Made by a program: the position numbers and the translations under genes
Notes under the pieces: model-generated
What the model was told of the DNA's origin: nothing
Seen by the model: only the letters and a program-made list of their open reading frames with translations
The model's database searches: none
Shown: positions 1 through 7,233 of the stretch, piece by piece
Layout: each line of letters begins with the position of its first letter
Numbering within the stretch: the stretch's first letter is position 1
Source: Muribaculaceae bacterium
GTDB lineage: Bacteria > Bacteroidota > Bacteroidia > Bacteroidales > Muribaculaceae
Assembly: GCA_024400895.1 (NCBI GenBank)
Contig: JAKSMA010000066.1
Span: 1-10,443, forward strand
DNA length: 10,443 nt
Reading direction: 5' to 3'

Positions 1-61
1 ATTCGAACCAACGACCCCGAGATTACAAATCACGTGCTCTGGCCAACTGAGCTACAGAGGC
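1..61 (-). tRNA. tRNA-Thr (anticodon TGT), 3' end cut by window edge
   Basis: Read on the minus strand, the acceptor 5' strand GCCTCTG begins at 61. It is followed by TAGCTCAG, a D-stem closed by GAGC, an anticodon loop TTTGTAA with anticodon TGT (decodes ACA, threonine), and a normal T-arm start (GTTGG, loop TTCGAAT). The window ends inside the T-stem, so the acceptor 3' strand and any CCA are not visible. The anticodon stem has a T-T mismatch at its middle pair (29-41). The gene lies 6 bases downstream of tRNA-Asn and is probably co-transcribed with it from the promoter at 185-215. Confidence 0.93.
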
Positions 62-67
62 GAGATG

Positions 68-141
68 CGCCTCAAGATGTGCTGGAACCAACGTCCCCCT
101 GATTAACAGTCAGGTGCTCTAACCACCTGAGCTATTGAAGC
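68..141 (-). tRNA. tRNA-Asn (anticodon GTT) with irregular T-arm
   Basis: On the minus strand the acceptor strands GCTTCAA (from 141) and TTGAGGC (ending at 69) pair fully, with one G-T pair, followed by discriminator G at 68. The D-arm and the anticodon stem CCTGA/TCAGG are perfect, with loop CTGTTAA and anticodon GTT (asparagine). CCA is not encoded. The T-arm is odd. The loop reads TTCCAGC, so position 57, normally a purine, is C. The stem GTTGG faces ACATC, which leaves a G-A mismatch at the usually invariant 53-61 pair and a T-T mismatch at 50-64. Total length is normal. It may be a working divergent tRNA, a decaying copy, or a sequencing error. Confidence 0.88.
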
Positions 142-326
142 AGTTGCAAAACCCACAAAACCGGCCTCTCCGAGAATTGCGATGCAAAAGTAGTCGCAAT
201 TTTTGAATTATGCAATATTTTTCGAAAAAAACTTACTAAAAAAACGCAATTTATAGTTTTTTCGCCATGAATAGCCCTAATAATTCGGCAATATGTAGTA
301 CTTTAGCAGAATAATTCACAAAACAC
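142..326. other. Intergenic region between the divergent tRNA unit and the S41 protease gene
   Basis: This 185-base AT-rich spacer holds the leftward tRNA promoter (185-215) and must also contain the rightward protease promoter. The best rightward candidate is TACTTTAG at 299-306, which matches seven of eight positions of TAnnTTTG but has no TTG at the right distance upstream. It is therefore only a weak call. No small gene is visible. Confidence 0.4.
185..215 (-). promoter_or_regulatory. Primary-sigma promoter of the tRNA-Asn/tRNA-Thr unit
   Basis: On the minus strand a TTG (-33 element, 213-215) is followed after 20 bases by TACTTTTG (185-192), a full match to the Bacteroidota -7 element TAnnTTTG. 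Transcription would start near 178 and reach tRNA-Asn about 37 bases later. Just upstream (218-229) is a perfect 12-base palindrome of T5-CG-A5, whose A/T tracts could act like an UP element. Confidence 0.72.
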
Positions 327-2045
327 ATGATAAGAAAAAAAATCAGAAATCTCGCGATATGTGCTTTGGCGGCAACATTGTTTGCTCCGATGGCTTTTAG
401 CGAAGGGAAAAACGACAAAGAGGCTGTTAAGGACAACAGCGAAGCGGCAGTTATCCGAAATCTTGATATCTTCAACTCTTTATATAAGGAATTGAACACT
501 TTCTATGTCGACACTCTCGACGCCAAAAAGCACATCGAAACGGCTATCAATGCCATGCTCGACGAAATCGACCCCTACACTGAATATATCACCGACGATG
601 GTCAGGACGACTTCATGGTCATCAGCACGGGGGAATACGGTGGTATCGGCTCATACATTATGCAGCGCAAAACTGGCGGCGTGTTCATTTCTGGCCCATA
701 TGCCGGCAGTCCAGCAGCACGTGCCGGCCTGAAGTGCGGCGACCAAATCATCATGATTGACAACGACAGCGTGGCCACTTGGAAGAGCGACCAGGTGAGC
801 AAGCGACTGAAGGGCCAAGCCAACACACAGATTAAGGTGACAGTGATGCGTCCCTATGTGGCCGACAGCATCTTGTCGTTCACTTTCACGCGCGAGAAAA
901 TCAAACTCAATCCCGTCACCTATTACGGTGTGACCAAAGACAACTTGGGCTACATCGCACTCAACACCTATAACGAGCATTCGGCAGAGGGCGTGAAGAA
1001 GGCGTTGCTCGAATTCAAGGCCAACCCAGCCGTGAAAGGCGTGGTGCTCGACCTCTGCGGCAATGGCGGCGGTCTGGTCGACGAAGCCATCAAAATCCTC
1101 GGTTTCTTCTTGCCGAAAGGCACTGAAGTGCTCACCACTAAAGGCCGTACAACCAAGGACTTCCGCGTGTACAAGACCCCAGAGCAACCCATTATGCCTG
1201 ATATGCCGCTGGCAGTGCTCATCGATGGCGGATCGGCTTCGGCAAGCGAAATCACCGCTGGCGCGCTCCAAGACCTCGACCGTGCTGTGATTATCGGCAG
1301 CCGTTCGTTTGGCAAGGGTCTCGTGCAAACCACTCGTCCACTTCCATTCAACAGTCTGCTGAAACTCACCATCGCAAAATACTATATCCCCAGCGGTCGA
1401 CTCATCCAGGAAATCGACTACAGCCAGCGCAACCCCGACGGCACAGCGAAGCATAAGCCCGACAGCCTGTGCAATGTGTTCTACACGGCACACGGCCGCG
1501 AAGTGCGCGATGGTGGTGGCATCACCCCTGATATAAAGGTCACTTACCCCGATGTCAACCGACTGGTTTACAATATCGTGCGCGACCAGTGGGCGTTCGA
1601 CTATGCCACAAAGTACGCTGCCGAGCACCCTACTATCGTGCCCGCTGGCGAATTTGAAATCACCGACGAAATTTTCGAGGATTTCAAGAAATTCATCGAC
1701 CCAAGCAAATTCGAATACGACAAGGTGTGCGAAACCGGTGTTTCGCTTTTGCGTAAAACCGCCGAAACAGAAGGCTATATGACCGACTCGGTGAAGACAG
1801 AATTCGAGAAGTTGGAAAAGATGCTGAAGCATGACTTAAACCACGACCTCGACCGCAACCGCAAAGAAATTAGCCGCCAACTCTCTGCTGAAATCATTAA
1901 GCGTTACTACTCCGATGCTGGTGAATGTGAAAACGAGCTGAAGTTCCACAAGGCAATGGAAGATGCCGTGGCTATGTTCAACAAACCCGGTGAATACGAA
2001 CGCATTCTTCACTTGAACGAAAAGAAAGCAAAAAAGAAGAAATAG
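327..2045 (+). CDS. S41-family C-terminal processing peptidase (CtpA/Prc type) with PDZ domain
   Basis: This is a 572-residue secreted serine protease that would cut extracytoplasmic proteins, usually near their C-termini. Residues 1-25 form a Sec signal peptide (basic MIRKKIRN, hydrophobic core, likely cleavage after AFS). There is no lipobox, so it is probably periplasmic. A PDZ domain spans roughly 100-178, with the GEYGGIG loop and the AARAGLKCGDQI segment typical of this family. The S41 core lies at about 200-405 and carries the Ser/Lys dyad: Ser305 in GGSASASE and Lys330 in SFGKG, with the family's usual 25-residue spacing. The DGGGITPDI segment (395-403) closes the core. A helical, charged tail follows and ends in KKAKKKK. 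The start has no Shine-Dalgarno, as expected for Bacteroidota, and the signal peptide directly after the ATG supports it. The natural substrate is unknown. Confidence 0.95.
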   Translation: MIRKKIRNLAICALAATLFAPMAFSEGKNDKEAVKDNSEAAVIRNLDIFNSLYKELNTFYVDTLDAKKHIETAINAMLDEIDPYTEYITDDGQDDFMVISTGEYGGIGSYIMQRKTGGVFISGPYAGSPAARAGLKCGDQIIMIDNDSVATWKSDQVSKRLKGQANTQIKVTVMRPYVADSILSFTFTREKIKLNPVTYYGVTKDNLGYIALNTYNEHSAEGVKKALLEFKANPAVKGVVLDLCGNGGGLVDEAIKILGFFLPKGTEVLTTKGRTTKDFRVYKTPEQPIMPDMPLAVLIDGGSASASEITAGALQDLDRAVIIGSRSFGKGLVQTTRPLPFNSLLKLTIAKYYIPSGRLIQEIDYSQRNPDGTAKHKPDSLCNVFYTAHGREVRDGGGITPDIKVTYPDVNRLVYNIVRDQWAFDYATKYAAEHPTIVPAGEFEITDEIFEDFKKFIDPSKFEYDKVCETGVSLLRKTAETEGYMTDSVKTEFEKLEKMLKHDLNHDLDRNRKEISRQLSAEIIKRYYSDAGECENELKFHKAMEDAVAMFNKPGEYERILHLNEKKAKKKK

Positions 2046-2114
2046 AATTTAGATGTTAGAAAAAAGAAGTCAGTGTGCTCTAAAATCTAATTTCTAAAAT
2101 CTAACTTCTAATAA
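2043..2114 (+). repeat. Heptamer repeats forming a long AT-rich inverted repeat
   Basis: Positions 2080-2114 are five consecutive 7-base units: CTAAAAT, CTAATTT, CTAAAAT, CTAACTT and CTAATAA. Positions 2043-2062, starting at the protease stop codon, carry the same heptad pattern in reverse complement. The segments 2043-2062 and 2091-2110 are complementary at 18 of 20 positions, with a 28-base loop. The RNA could therefore form a long, AT-only hairpin between the protease and mfd. It might serve as a 3' end or processing signal, but it lacks the GC stem of a classical terminator. It could also be a dispersed genomic repeat. Confidence 0.75.
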
Positions 2115-2125
2115 AACATACTGTT

Positions 2126-5100
2126 GTGGAAATAAGAGAATTATGTAATATTTTCAACAACAAGACTCGCCTCGCAGCTATCATGAAATTGTTAACTGCG
2201 AAGCGTAATCGTGTTGTTTCGGTTGATGGACTTGCCGGTTCGTCGGCCGCCATGCTATTTGCACGCCTCCCAAAACTCGATGCGCCATATCTGATTATTG
2301 CCAACGACCTTGATGAGGCGGGCTACATCTACAACGACCTTTGCCAAATCAATGGCGAGGACTCTACACTCATCTTCCCATCGGGCTACAAACGCGACAT
2401 CAAATATGGGCAGATTGACGCACCGAGCGAGATTCTCCGCACCGAGGTGCTCAACCAATGGTATGGCAATCCCAACCTTCAGTGCGTGGTCACCTATCCT
2501 GAAGCACTTGCCGAGAAAGTGGCTGCCAAGGAGGTAATCGACGATAGCACCATCTCGCTCACTGTGGGTGCGGAAGTGGACTTGATCAACACCAGCGCAC
2601 GACTACGCGACTTTGGTTTCCAGATGGTGGACTATGTCTACGAGCCTGGTCAGTTCTCCATTCGCGGCTCCATTCTCGATGTGTTCTCCTACAGCAACGA
2701 GTTGCCCTACCGTATCGACTTTTTCGGCGATGAAATCGACAGTATTCGCACTTTCAATGTGGAAACGCAACTCAGTGCAGAGAAACTGCAAAGCATTTCC
2801 ATTCTCAACAACAATGCCGAGGCGGCAAGCGTGGGCACCTCGCTCTTAGGTTACATCCAACCCGAAACATGGCTCATTTGCCGCAACTCGGAATGGCTCA
2901 TTACACGCATCAAAGCCATCGGTGAAGAGAGCATGTCGTCGAGTGCTTTAGTGTCGGAAAACTGCGATTCCAACGCATTGGATAAAATCGTTGATTTCGC
3001 CCAATTCATCGCAGATTTTGGCAATTTTCGCCGTCTTGAATTTCACGCATCAGAAAACCAGGATGCATGCGACGCACGCATTGCGTTTTCTTTCACCCCT
3101 CAAGGCATCTACCACAAGAATTTTGACCTCATCAGTGGCTCGTTCAAAGATTTCATCGCCAAAGGCTACAAAATCTATATCCTCAGCGACAGCGAGAAGC
3201 AAACCGCGCGCCTTCGCGTGATTTTCGACGACCGCAACGACGACATCCCGTTCATCCCGGTAAATAGCACCATACACGAGGGCTTCGTCGACGACGAGCA
3301 GAAGATTTGTGTGTTCACCGACCACCAAATTTTCGACCGATTCCACCGCTATAGCCTCAAGAGCGAACGCGCCCGCTCGGGAAAGCTCGCCTTGTCGCTT
3401 AAGGAACTGAATCAAATCGAAGTGGGCGACTACATCGTGCACGAAGACCATGGCATTGGCAAGTTTGGCGGACTTGTACGCAACCGTGCCAATGGCACAC
3501 TGCAAGAGATGATTAAACTCATTTATCAGAATGGCGACATCATTTTCTGCTCTATCCATGCCCTGCACAAACTCTCAAAATACCGCGGCAAGGAGGGCGT
3601 TGAACCCAAATTGAGCAAACTTGGCGGTGGTGCTTGGAACAAGATTAAAAATCGCACAAAGAGCAAGCTCAAAGACATTGCCCGCGATTTGATTAAACTC
3701 TACGCAAAACGCCGAGAATCGGTAGGATTCGCCTATTCACCCGACGGCTATCTGCAACAGGAATTGGAGGCTTCGTTCATCTATGAAGACACCCCCGACC
3801 AACTCAAAGCCACACAGGCCGTGAAGGCTGACATGGAGCGCAACCGTCCTATGGACCGCCTGGTGTGTGGCGATGTGGGCTTCGGGAAAACCGAAGTTGC
3901 CATTCGCGCGGCATTCAAGGCTGCCACAGATGGCAAGCAAGTGGCTGTACTTGTGCCTACCACAGTGCTTGCCTTTCAACATTACAACACCTTCAGCGAG
4001 CGACTGAAAGATTTCCCTGTGAGGGTCGACTACCTTACACGTGCACGCAAACCGAAAGAGGTGAAAGAATTGTTGGCCGACTTGGCCGACGGCAAAATCG
4101 ACATTCTCATAGGCACACACAAACTCATCGGAAAATCCGTAAAATTCCGCGATCTCGGCCTATTGGTCGTGGACGAAGAACAGAAGTTTGGCGTGAGCGT
4201 GAAAGAAAAGTTGAAGGAAATGAAGACCAATGTGGACACGCTCACAATGAGCGCAACTCCTATCCCTCGCACCCTGCAGTTCTCTCTGATGGGCGCACGC
4301 GATTTGAGTGCCATCACCACCCCACCAGCCAACCGCTACCCTATTCTCACATCGGTCAAACCGCTTGACGACGACATTGTGATGGAGGCCATCAACTTCG
4401 AACTTTCGCGCAACGGTCAGGTATTTTTCGTGAACAACCGCATTGACCAACTCCCCATTCTCGAAAATATGATTCACCGCCTTGTGCCTGATGCTCGCGT
4501 GGTGGTTGGCCACGGACAGATGAGCCCGGAAGAGTTGGAGAGGCGCATCATCGACTTCACCAACCACGACTACGATGTGCTCCTTGCCACCACCATCATA
4601 GAAAGTGGCATCGACATGCCGAATGTGAACACCATCATCATCAACAACGCACAGAACTATGGTCTGAGCGACTTGCACCAGTTGCGCGGCCGCGTTGGGC
4701 GCAGCAACCGCAAGGCTTTCTGCTATCTGACCATTCCACCCGAGCGCCCTCTCACCCCTGTGGCGATGCGCCGCCTCAATGCCATTGAAAGTTTCAGCGA
4801 CTTGGGCTCGGGCATTCAAATTGCGATGCAAGACCTCGACATTCGCGGTGCCGGCAACCTACTCGGAGCGGAGCAAAGTGGCTTCATTGCCGACCTCGGT
4901 TACGAAACCTATCAGAAGATTTTGAAGGAGGCTGTGCTTGAACTGAAAACGCAGGAATTCGCCGATACTTTCGAAGCACAAGAGTCGGAAGAATCGCAGA
5001 TTTCCGGATACGAGGTCACTTATGTAAACGACTGCAACATCGACACCGACCTCGAACTTTTCTTCCCTCCAAGTTATGTACCGCAGGAGAGTGAACGCAT

Positions 5101-5488
5101 CACGCTATATCGCGAACTCGACAACATGGAAACCGAAAAAGAGGTGGATGAATTCGAAGCAAGAATGCGCGACCGCTTCGGCCCGATTCCCGACATCGCC
5201 GCCGAGCTCATTCGCATCGTGCCTATGCGCCGCATAGCCCGCACACTCGGTGTGGAGAAAGTGGCACTCAAGCAAGGCAAGCTCTTCCTCTACTTCGTGG
5301 GCAAGGAAAATGCTGCCTACTACCACTCCAATGCCTTCGGACGATGCTTGGCTTATTTGCAGAGCGACCCAATTCGCTGCAAAATGCGAGAAGTGAACGA
5401 CCGTTGCAGTTTTGTGATTTCCAACATCAAAACTGTGAGCGAGGCATTGGCCATCTTCAAACAAATAGCCGCCATGCCTTCCGTATAA
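2126..5488 (+). CDS. mfd: Transcription-repair coupling factor Mfd
   Basis: Mfd is an ATP-driven DNA translocase that removes RNA polymerase stalled at DNA damage and recruits UvrA for nucleotide excision repair. The protein has 1120 residues, the usual full length. The N-terminal UvrB-like module covers about 1-350 and includes YVYEPGQFSIRGSILDVFS near 169-187. The RNA-polymerase-interacting (CarD-like) domain begins at EVGDYIVHEDHGIGKF, about 432. The helicase motor has Walker A GDVGFGKT (582-589), Walker B DEEQ (683-686), SATPIPRT, TTIIESGIDMPNVN, and motif VI QLRGRVGR (852-859). The TRG translocation motif (RGAGNLLG) lies near 907, and the Mfd C-terminal domain at about 975-1090. Translation probably starts at GTG 2126, because the preceding residues EIRELCNIF fit the family; an in-frame ATG follows 19 codons later. 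It could be transcribed with the protease, though the hairpin-forming gap argues for partial separation. Confidence 0.97.
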   Translation: MEIRELCNIFNNKTRLAAIMKLLTAKRNRVVSVDGLAGSSAAMLFARLPKLDAPYLIIANDLDEAGYIYNDLCQINGEDSTLIFPSGYKRDIKYGQIDAPSEILRTEVLNQWYGNPNLQCVVTYPEALAEKVAAKEVIDDSTISLTVGAEVDLINTSARLRDFGFQMVDYVYEPGQFSIRGSILDVFSYSNELPYRIDFFGDEIDSIRTFNVETQLSAEKLQSISILNNNAEAASVGTSLLGYIQPETWLICRNSEWLITRIKAIGEESMSSSALVSENCDSNALDKIVDFAQFIADFGNFRRLEFHASENQDACDARIAFSFTPQGIYHKNFDLISGSFKDFIAKGYKIYILSDSEKQTARLRVIFDDRNDDIPFIPVNSTIHEGFVDDEQKICVFTDHQIFDRFHRYSLKSERARSGKLALSLKELNQIEVGDYIVHEDHGIGKFGGLVRNRANGTLQEMIKLIYQNGDIIFCSIHALHKLSKYRGKEGVEPKLSKLGGGAWNKIKNRTKSKLKDIARDLIKLYAKRRESVGFAYSPDGYLQQELEASFIYEDTPDQLKATQAVKADMERNRPMDRLVCGDVGFGKTEVAIRAAFKAATDGKQVAVLVPTTVLAFQHYNTFSERLKDFPVRVDYLTRARKPKEVKELLADLADGKIDILIGTHKLIGKSVKFRDLGLLVVDEEQKFGVSVKEKLKEMKTNVDTLTMSATPIPRTLQFSLMGARDLSAITTPPANRYPILTSVKPLDDDIVMEAINFELSRNGQVFFVNNRIDQLPILENMIHRLVPDARVVVGHGQMSPEELERRIIDFTNHDYDVLLATTIIESGIDMPNVNTIIINNAQNYGLSDLHQLRGRVGRSNRKAFCYLTIPPERPLTPVAMRRLNAIESFSDLGSGIQIAMQDLDIRGAGNLLGAEQSGFIADLGYETYQKILKEAVLELKTQEFADTFEAQESEESQISGYEVTYVNDCNIDTDLELFFPPSYVPQESERITLYRELDNMETEKEVDEFEARMRDRFGPIPDIAAELIRIVPMRRIARTLGVEKVALKQGKLFLYFVGKENAAYYHSNAFGRCLAYLQSDPIRCKMREVNDRCSFVISNIKTVSEALAIFKQIAAMPSV

Positions 5489-5512
5489 CAGCACAATCAC
5501 AACACCAACAAC

Positions 5513-5529
5513 CGCCCTAAAAACGGGCG
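5513..5529 (+). terminator. Short GC hairpin after mfd, possible 3' end
   Basis: CGCCC at 5513-5517 pairs perfectly with GGGCG at 5525-5529 around a 7-base loop (TAAAAAC), 24 bases past the mfd stop codon. The stem is short and has no T-tract after it, so termination here is only a suggestion. It could instead be part of the GGGC-containing repeat cluster that follows. Confidence 0.25.
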
Positions 5530-5534
5530 AACAT

Positions 5535-5572
5535 GGGCATTTCGCACAAGAAAACGGGCACTTCATACAAGA
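5535..5572 (+). repeat. 17-base direct repeat with 21-base period, possible activator sites
   Basis: GGGCATTTCGCACAAGA (5535-5551) and GGGCACTTCATACAAGA (5556-5572) agree at 14 of 17 positions and start 21 bases apart, two helical turns. A further GGGC lies 10 bases earlier (5525). Together these put three GGGC elements on one face of the helix. The repeats end 14 bases before the -33 element of the primary-sigma promoter and lie about 160-195 bases before the predicted sigma-54 start. Either position suits an activator binding site. The regulator is unknown. Confidence 0.55.
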
Positions 5573-5586
5573 TGCCCAAAAACCTA

Positions 5587-5616
5587 TTGCCATGAAAAGA
5601 AACGGCACTATCTTTG
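5587..5616 (+). promoter_or_regulatory. Primary-sigma (Bacteroidota type) promoter upstream of the tubulin-like operon
   Basis: TTG at 5587-5589 is followed after 19 bases by TATCTTTG (5609-5616), a full match to the -33/-7 pattern. Transcription would start near 5623, giving a leader of about 140 bases before the lipoprotein gene. That leader contains a small hairpin (GGCAA 5644-5648 with TTGCC 5654-5658) and the AT inverted repeat at 5666-5689. A short TGCC/GGCA inverted repeat (5588-5591, 5604-5607) lies between the two boxes and could be an operator, but it is too short to assert. Confidence 0.7.
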
Positions 5617-5665
5617 CACCGTCGGAACAACTCAACGACAAGGGGCAACCAATTTGCCGATTTCT

Positions 5666-5689
5666 TAATTAATAATGTGTTATTAATTA
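5666..5689 (+). repeat. Perfect AT-only inverted repeat between the two operon promoters
   Basis: Ten-base arms TAATTAATAA (5666-5675) and TTATTAATTA (5680-5689) flank TGTG and are followed by a T-rich stretch. As RNA from the upstream promoter it would form a weak hairpin with a short U run, possibly an attenuator. As DNA it sits 13 bases before the sigma-54 site, where a bending protein or an activator could bind. The sequence does not decide between these. Confidence 0.6.
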
Positions 5690-5702
5690 TTTTTAACTAC
5701 AG

Positions 5703-5720
5703 TTGGCACGAGAATTGCTA
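5703..5720 (+). promoter_or_regulatory. Sigma-54 (RpoN) -24/-12 promoter
   Basis: The sequence TTGGCACGAGAATTGCTA matches the sigma-54 core consensus YTGGCACGrNNNTTGCW at every defined position. The -24 GG is at 5705-5706 and the -12 GC at 5717-5718, with the required 10 bases between them. Transcription would start near 5730, giving a leader of about 34 bases before the ATG at 5764. Sigma-54 promoters need an AAA+ activator bound upstream, and the direct repeats at 5535-5572 are candidate sites. Neither rpoN nor an activator gene is in the window. Confidence 0.72.
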
Positions 5721-5763
5721 CATTGTCGTTAACTTTGTTAGTTAATTATGCAAACTCGGAAAA

Positions 5764-7221
5764 ATGAAAAAAATATTTAATTTCTCTCCTCTGTTTGTGG
5801 CGGGCATGCTCGCCATTGGCCTGTTACTTTCCAGTTGTGGCAAAGACGCGCTGCAAAAGGCTGTGAAAGACGCGTTTATCAAAGGTGACACCACCGAAGT
5901 TGCTTACGAAGCGATATGCGATATCATCACAAGCAACGCTGAAAAATACAGCGACTATGTCGACACCAACGGCAACATCAATGTCGACGCCCTCGACCAG
6001 ATGATCAACGAGGTGGGCCAAAACTTGCGTCCACCAATGACATGGAACACCAAGCGCTATGGCCAGAAATCACTCTCGCTCAGCATCTATTTCGAGCGTA
6101 GCGGCTCGATGGTGCCTTACGACCAGGCTTCGGGTGGCGGACAACTCAAAAAGGCGGTGAACGACCTTATCAATTTCTTCCCTGGTGGAGAAAATGCAAG
6201 CATCAACATCGTGAACGACAACATCTATCCCTATAACGGCACGGTGGAATCGTTTTTGCAAGACCGCGACATCTACGCATCCACCAAAGGTGTGGGCGAT
6301 GCTTCGTACACCGATTTCAAGGTGATTTTCGACAAGATTTTCCAAGCGCAGAAACCCGGAAATGTGGCTGTGCTCATCACCGACCTCATCTATTCGCCCA
6401 AGAACACCGCAGGTGTGAGCGTGGACAAGATTTTCAACGAAGAAAACAGCCTTGCCACCTCCATCTTCACCAAGTATAAGGGCAAATCCATCATCGTGAA
6501 TCAGCTCCGTGGCGACTACGACGGTCAATACTACCCCTACAATGGGCAGCCTTTCCAATATAAAGGACAGCGCCCTTTCTACGCCATCATTATCGCCGAC
6601 GCTTCAACCATCGACCGCATGGCTAAAGACAACCGATTCGCCAACTTCCTGAATCTTTCGGGCACAATCAACAGTTACCGATTCAATCAAGCCAACACCA
6701 CGCTCGACTATAAATTGGTGCCCGTGTGGAACAACAACGCTGGTCGTTGCCGCGAAAGTCGCGACCAGAAGGGCCTGATTACCAATTGTGAAGCCGACCG
6801 CGAAACTGGCATCCTCGCATTCAGCGTAGCAGTCAACTTCAACGGCCTGCAGAAAGATGACGCATTCCTCAGCAACCCTTCCAACTTCACCCTTCAGTCG
6901 CAAAACGGCTTCACCGTGAAAGTTGAGAAAATCGACCCTTCTGCCATCACAGGCAACAACAAGGCATATCTTGAAGGAATGACCCACGTGCTCACCTTCA
7001 CAGGTAAACTCGGCACAGCAAAAGACGAAATCACCGTGAATTTGCGCAACGATTTCCCTGCATGGATTGAGCAATCCACCAGCCGCGACGATTCAAGCGC
7101 CTCTGCAACAGGATTCGCCACCACCACTTTCGGCCTCGAGCGATTCCTCCGCGGCATTTACGACGCTTTCTCTGCATCGCAATCCAACTACACCACTATG
7201 ACTATCAAACTCGAAAAATAA
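5764..7221 (+). CDS. Lipoprotein with von Willebrand A-like domain
   Basis: This 485-residue predicted lipoprotein has a hydrophobic signal followed by lipobox LLSSC with the lipidated Cys at 25. The next residues, GKDA, form no strong surface-export signal, so it may face the periplasm. A vWA-like domain spans about 104-280. The metal-site motif appears as ERSGS (111-115), with SYTDF (Thr183) and LITDLIY (Asp207) at the usual later positions. The first residue, normally Asp, is Glu. A Cys329/Cys342 pair might form a disulfide. The C-terminal part (about 350-485) looks rich in beta strands and ends in a FGLERFLRGIYDAF segment. It starts a closely spaced operon with a membrane protein and an FtsZ/tubulin-like protein. 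This suggests a role at the envelope, perhaps as a metal-dependent adhesion or scaffold partner. The exact function is unknown. Confidence 0.85.
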   Translation: MKKIFNFSPLFVAGMLAIGLLLSSCGKDALQKAVKDAFIKGDTTEVAYEAICDIITSNAEKYSDYVDTNGNINVDALDQMINEVGQNLRPPMTWNTKRYGQKSLSLSIYFERSGSMVPYDQASGGGQLKKAVNDLINFFPGGENASINIVNDNIYPYNGTVESFLQDRDIYASTKGVGDASYTDFKVIFDKIFQAQKPGNVAVLITDLIYSPKNTAGVSVDKIFNEENSLATSIFTKYKGKSIIVNQLRGDYDGQYYPYNGQPFQYKGQRPFYAIIIADASTIDRMAKDNRFANFLNLSGTINSYRFNQANTTLDYKLVPVWNNNAGRCRESRDQKGLITNCEADRETGILAFSVAVNFNGLQKDDAFLSNPSNFTLQSQNGFTVKVEKIDPSAITGNNKAYLEGMTHVLTFTGKLGTAKDEITVNLRNDFPAWIEQSTSRDDSSASATGFATTTFGLERFLRGIYDAFSASQSNYTTMTIKLEK

Positions 7222-7233
7222 CGACAAAACAAT

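Noticed and set aside
1..141. Integration (att) site at the tRNA genes marking the operon as a mobile island
   Set aside because: No integrase gene and no repeat of the tRNA 3' end is visible, and two housekeeping-type genes lie between the tRNAs and the operon.
651..1832. Long open frame (393 codons) on the minus strand across the S41 protease gene
   Set aside because: It lies fully within a well-supported protease gene, its translation is rich in His, Phe and Val without domain motifs, and it has no promoter. It is a shadow of biased codon use. The same applies to minus-strand frames at 4160-4831 and 7715-8473.
5535..5577. CRISPR array or mobile-element end suggested by the direct repeats
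   Set aside because: There are only two imperfect copies, with a 4-base gap and no spacers. No transposase, terminal repeats or target duplication are seen nearby.
5730..5737. TAACTTTG as a second primary-sigma -7 box before the lipoprotein gene
   Set aside because: It matches TAnnTTTG, but the nearest TTG elements leave spacings of 12 or 24 bases, not 19-20. It also falls on the predicted sigma-54 start, so the sigma-54 reading is preferred.
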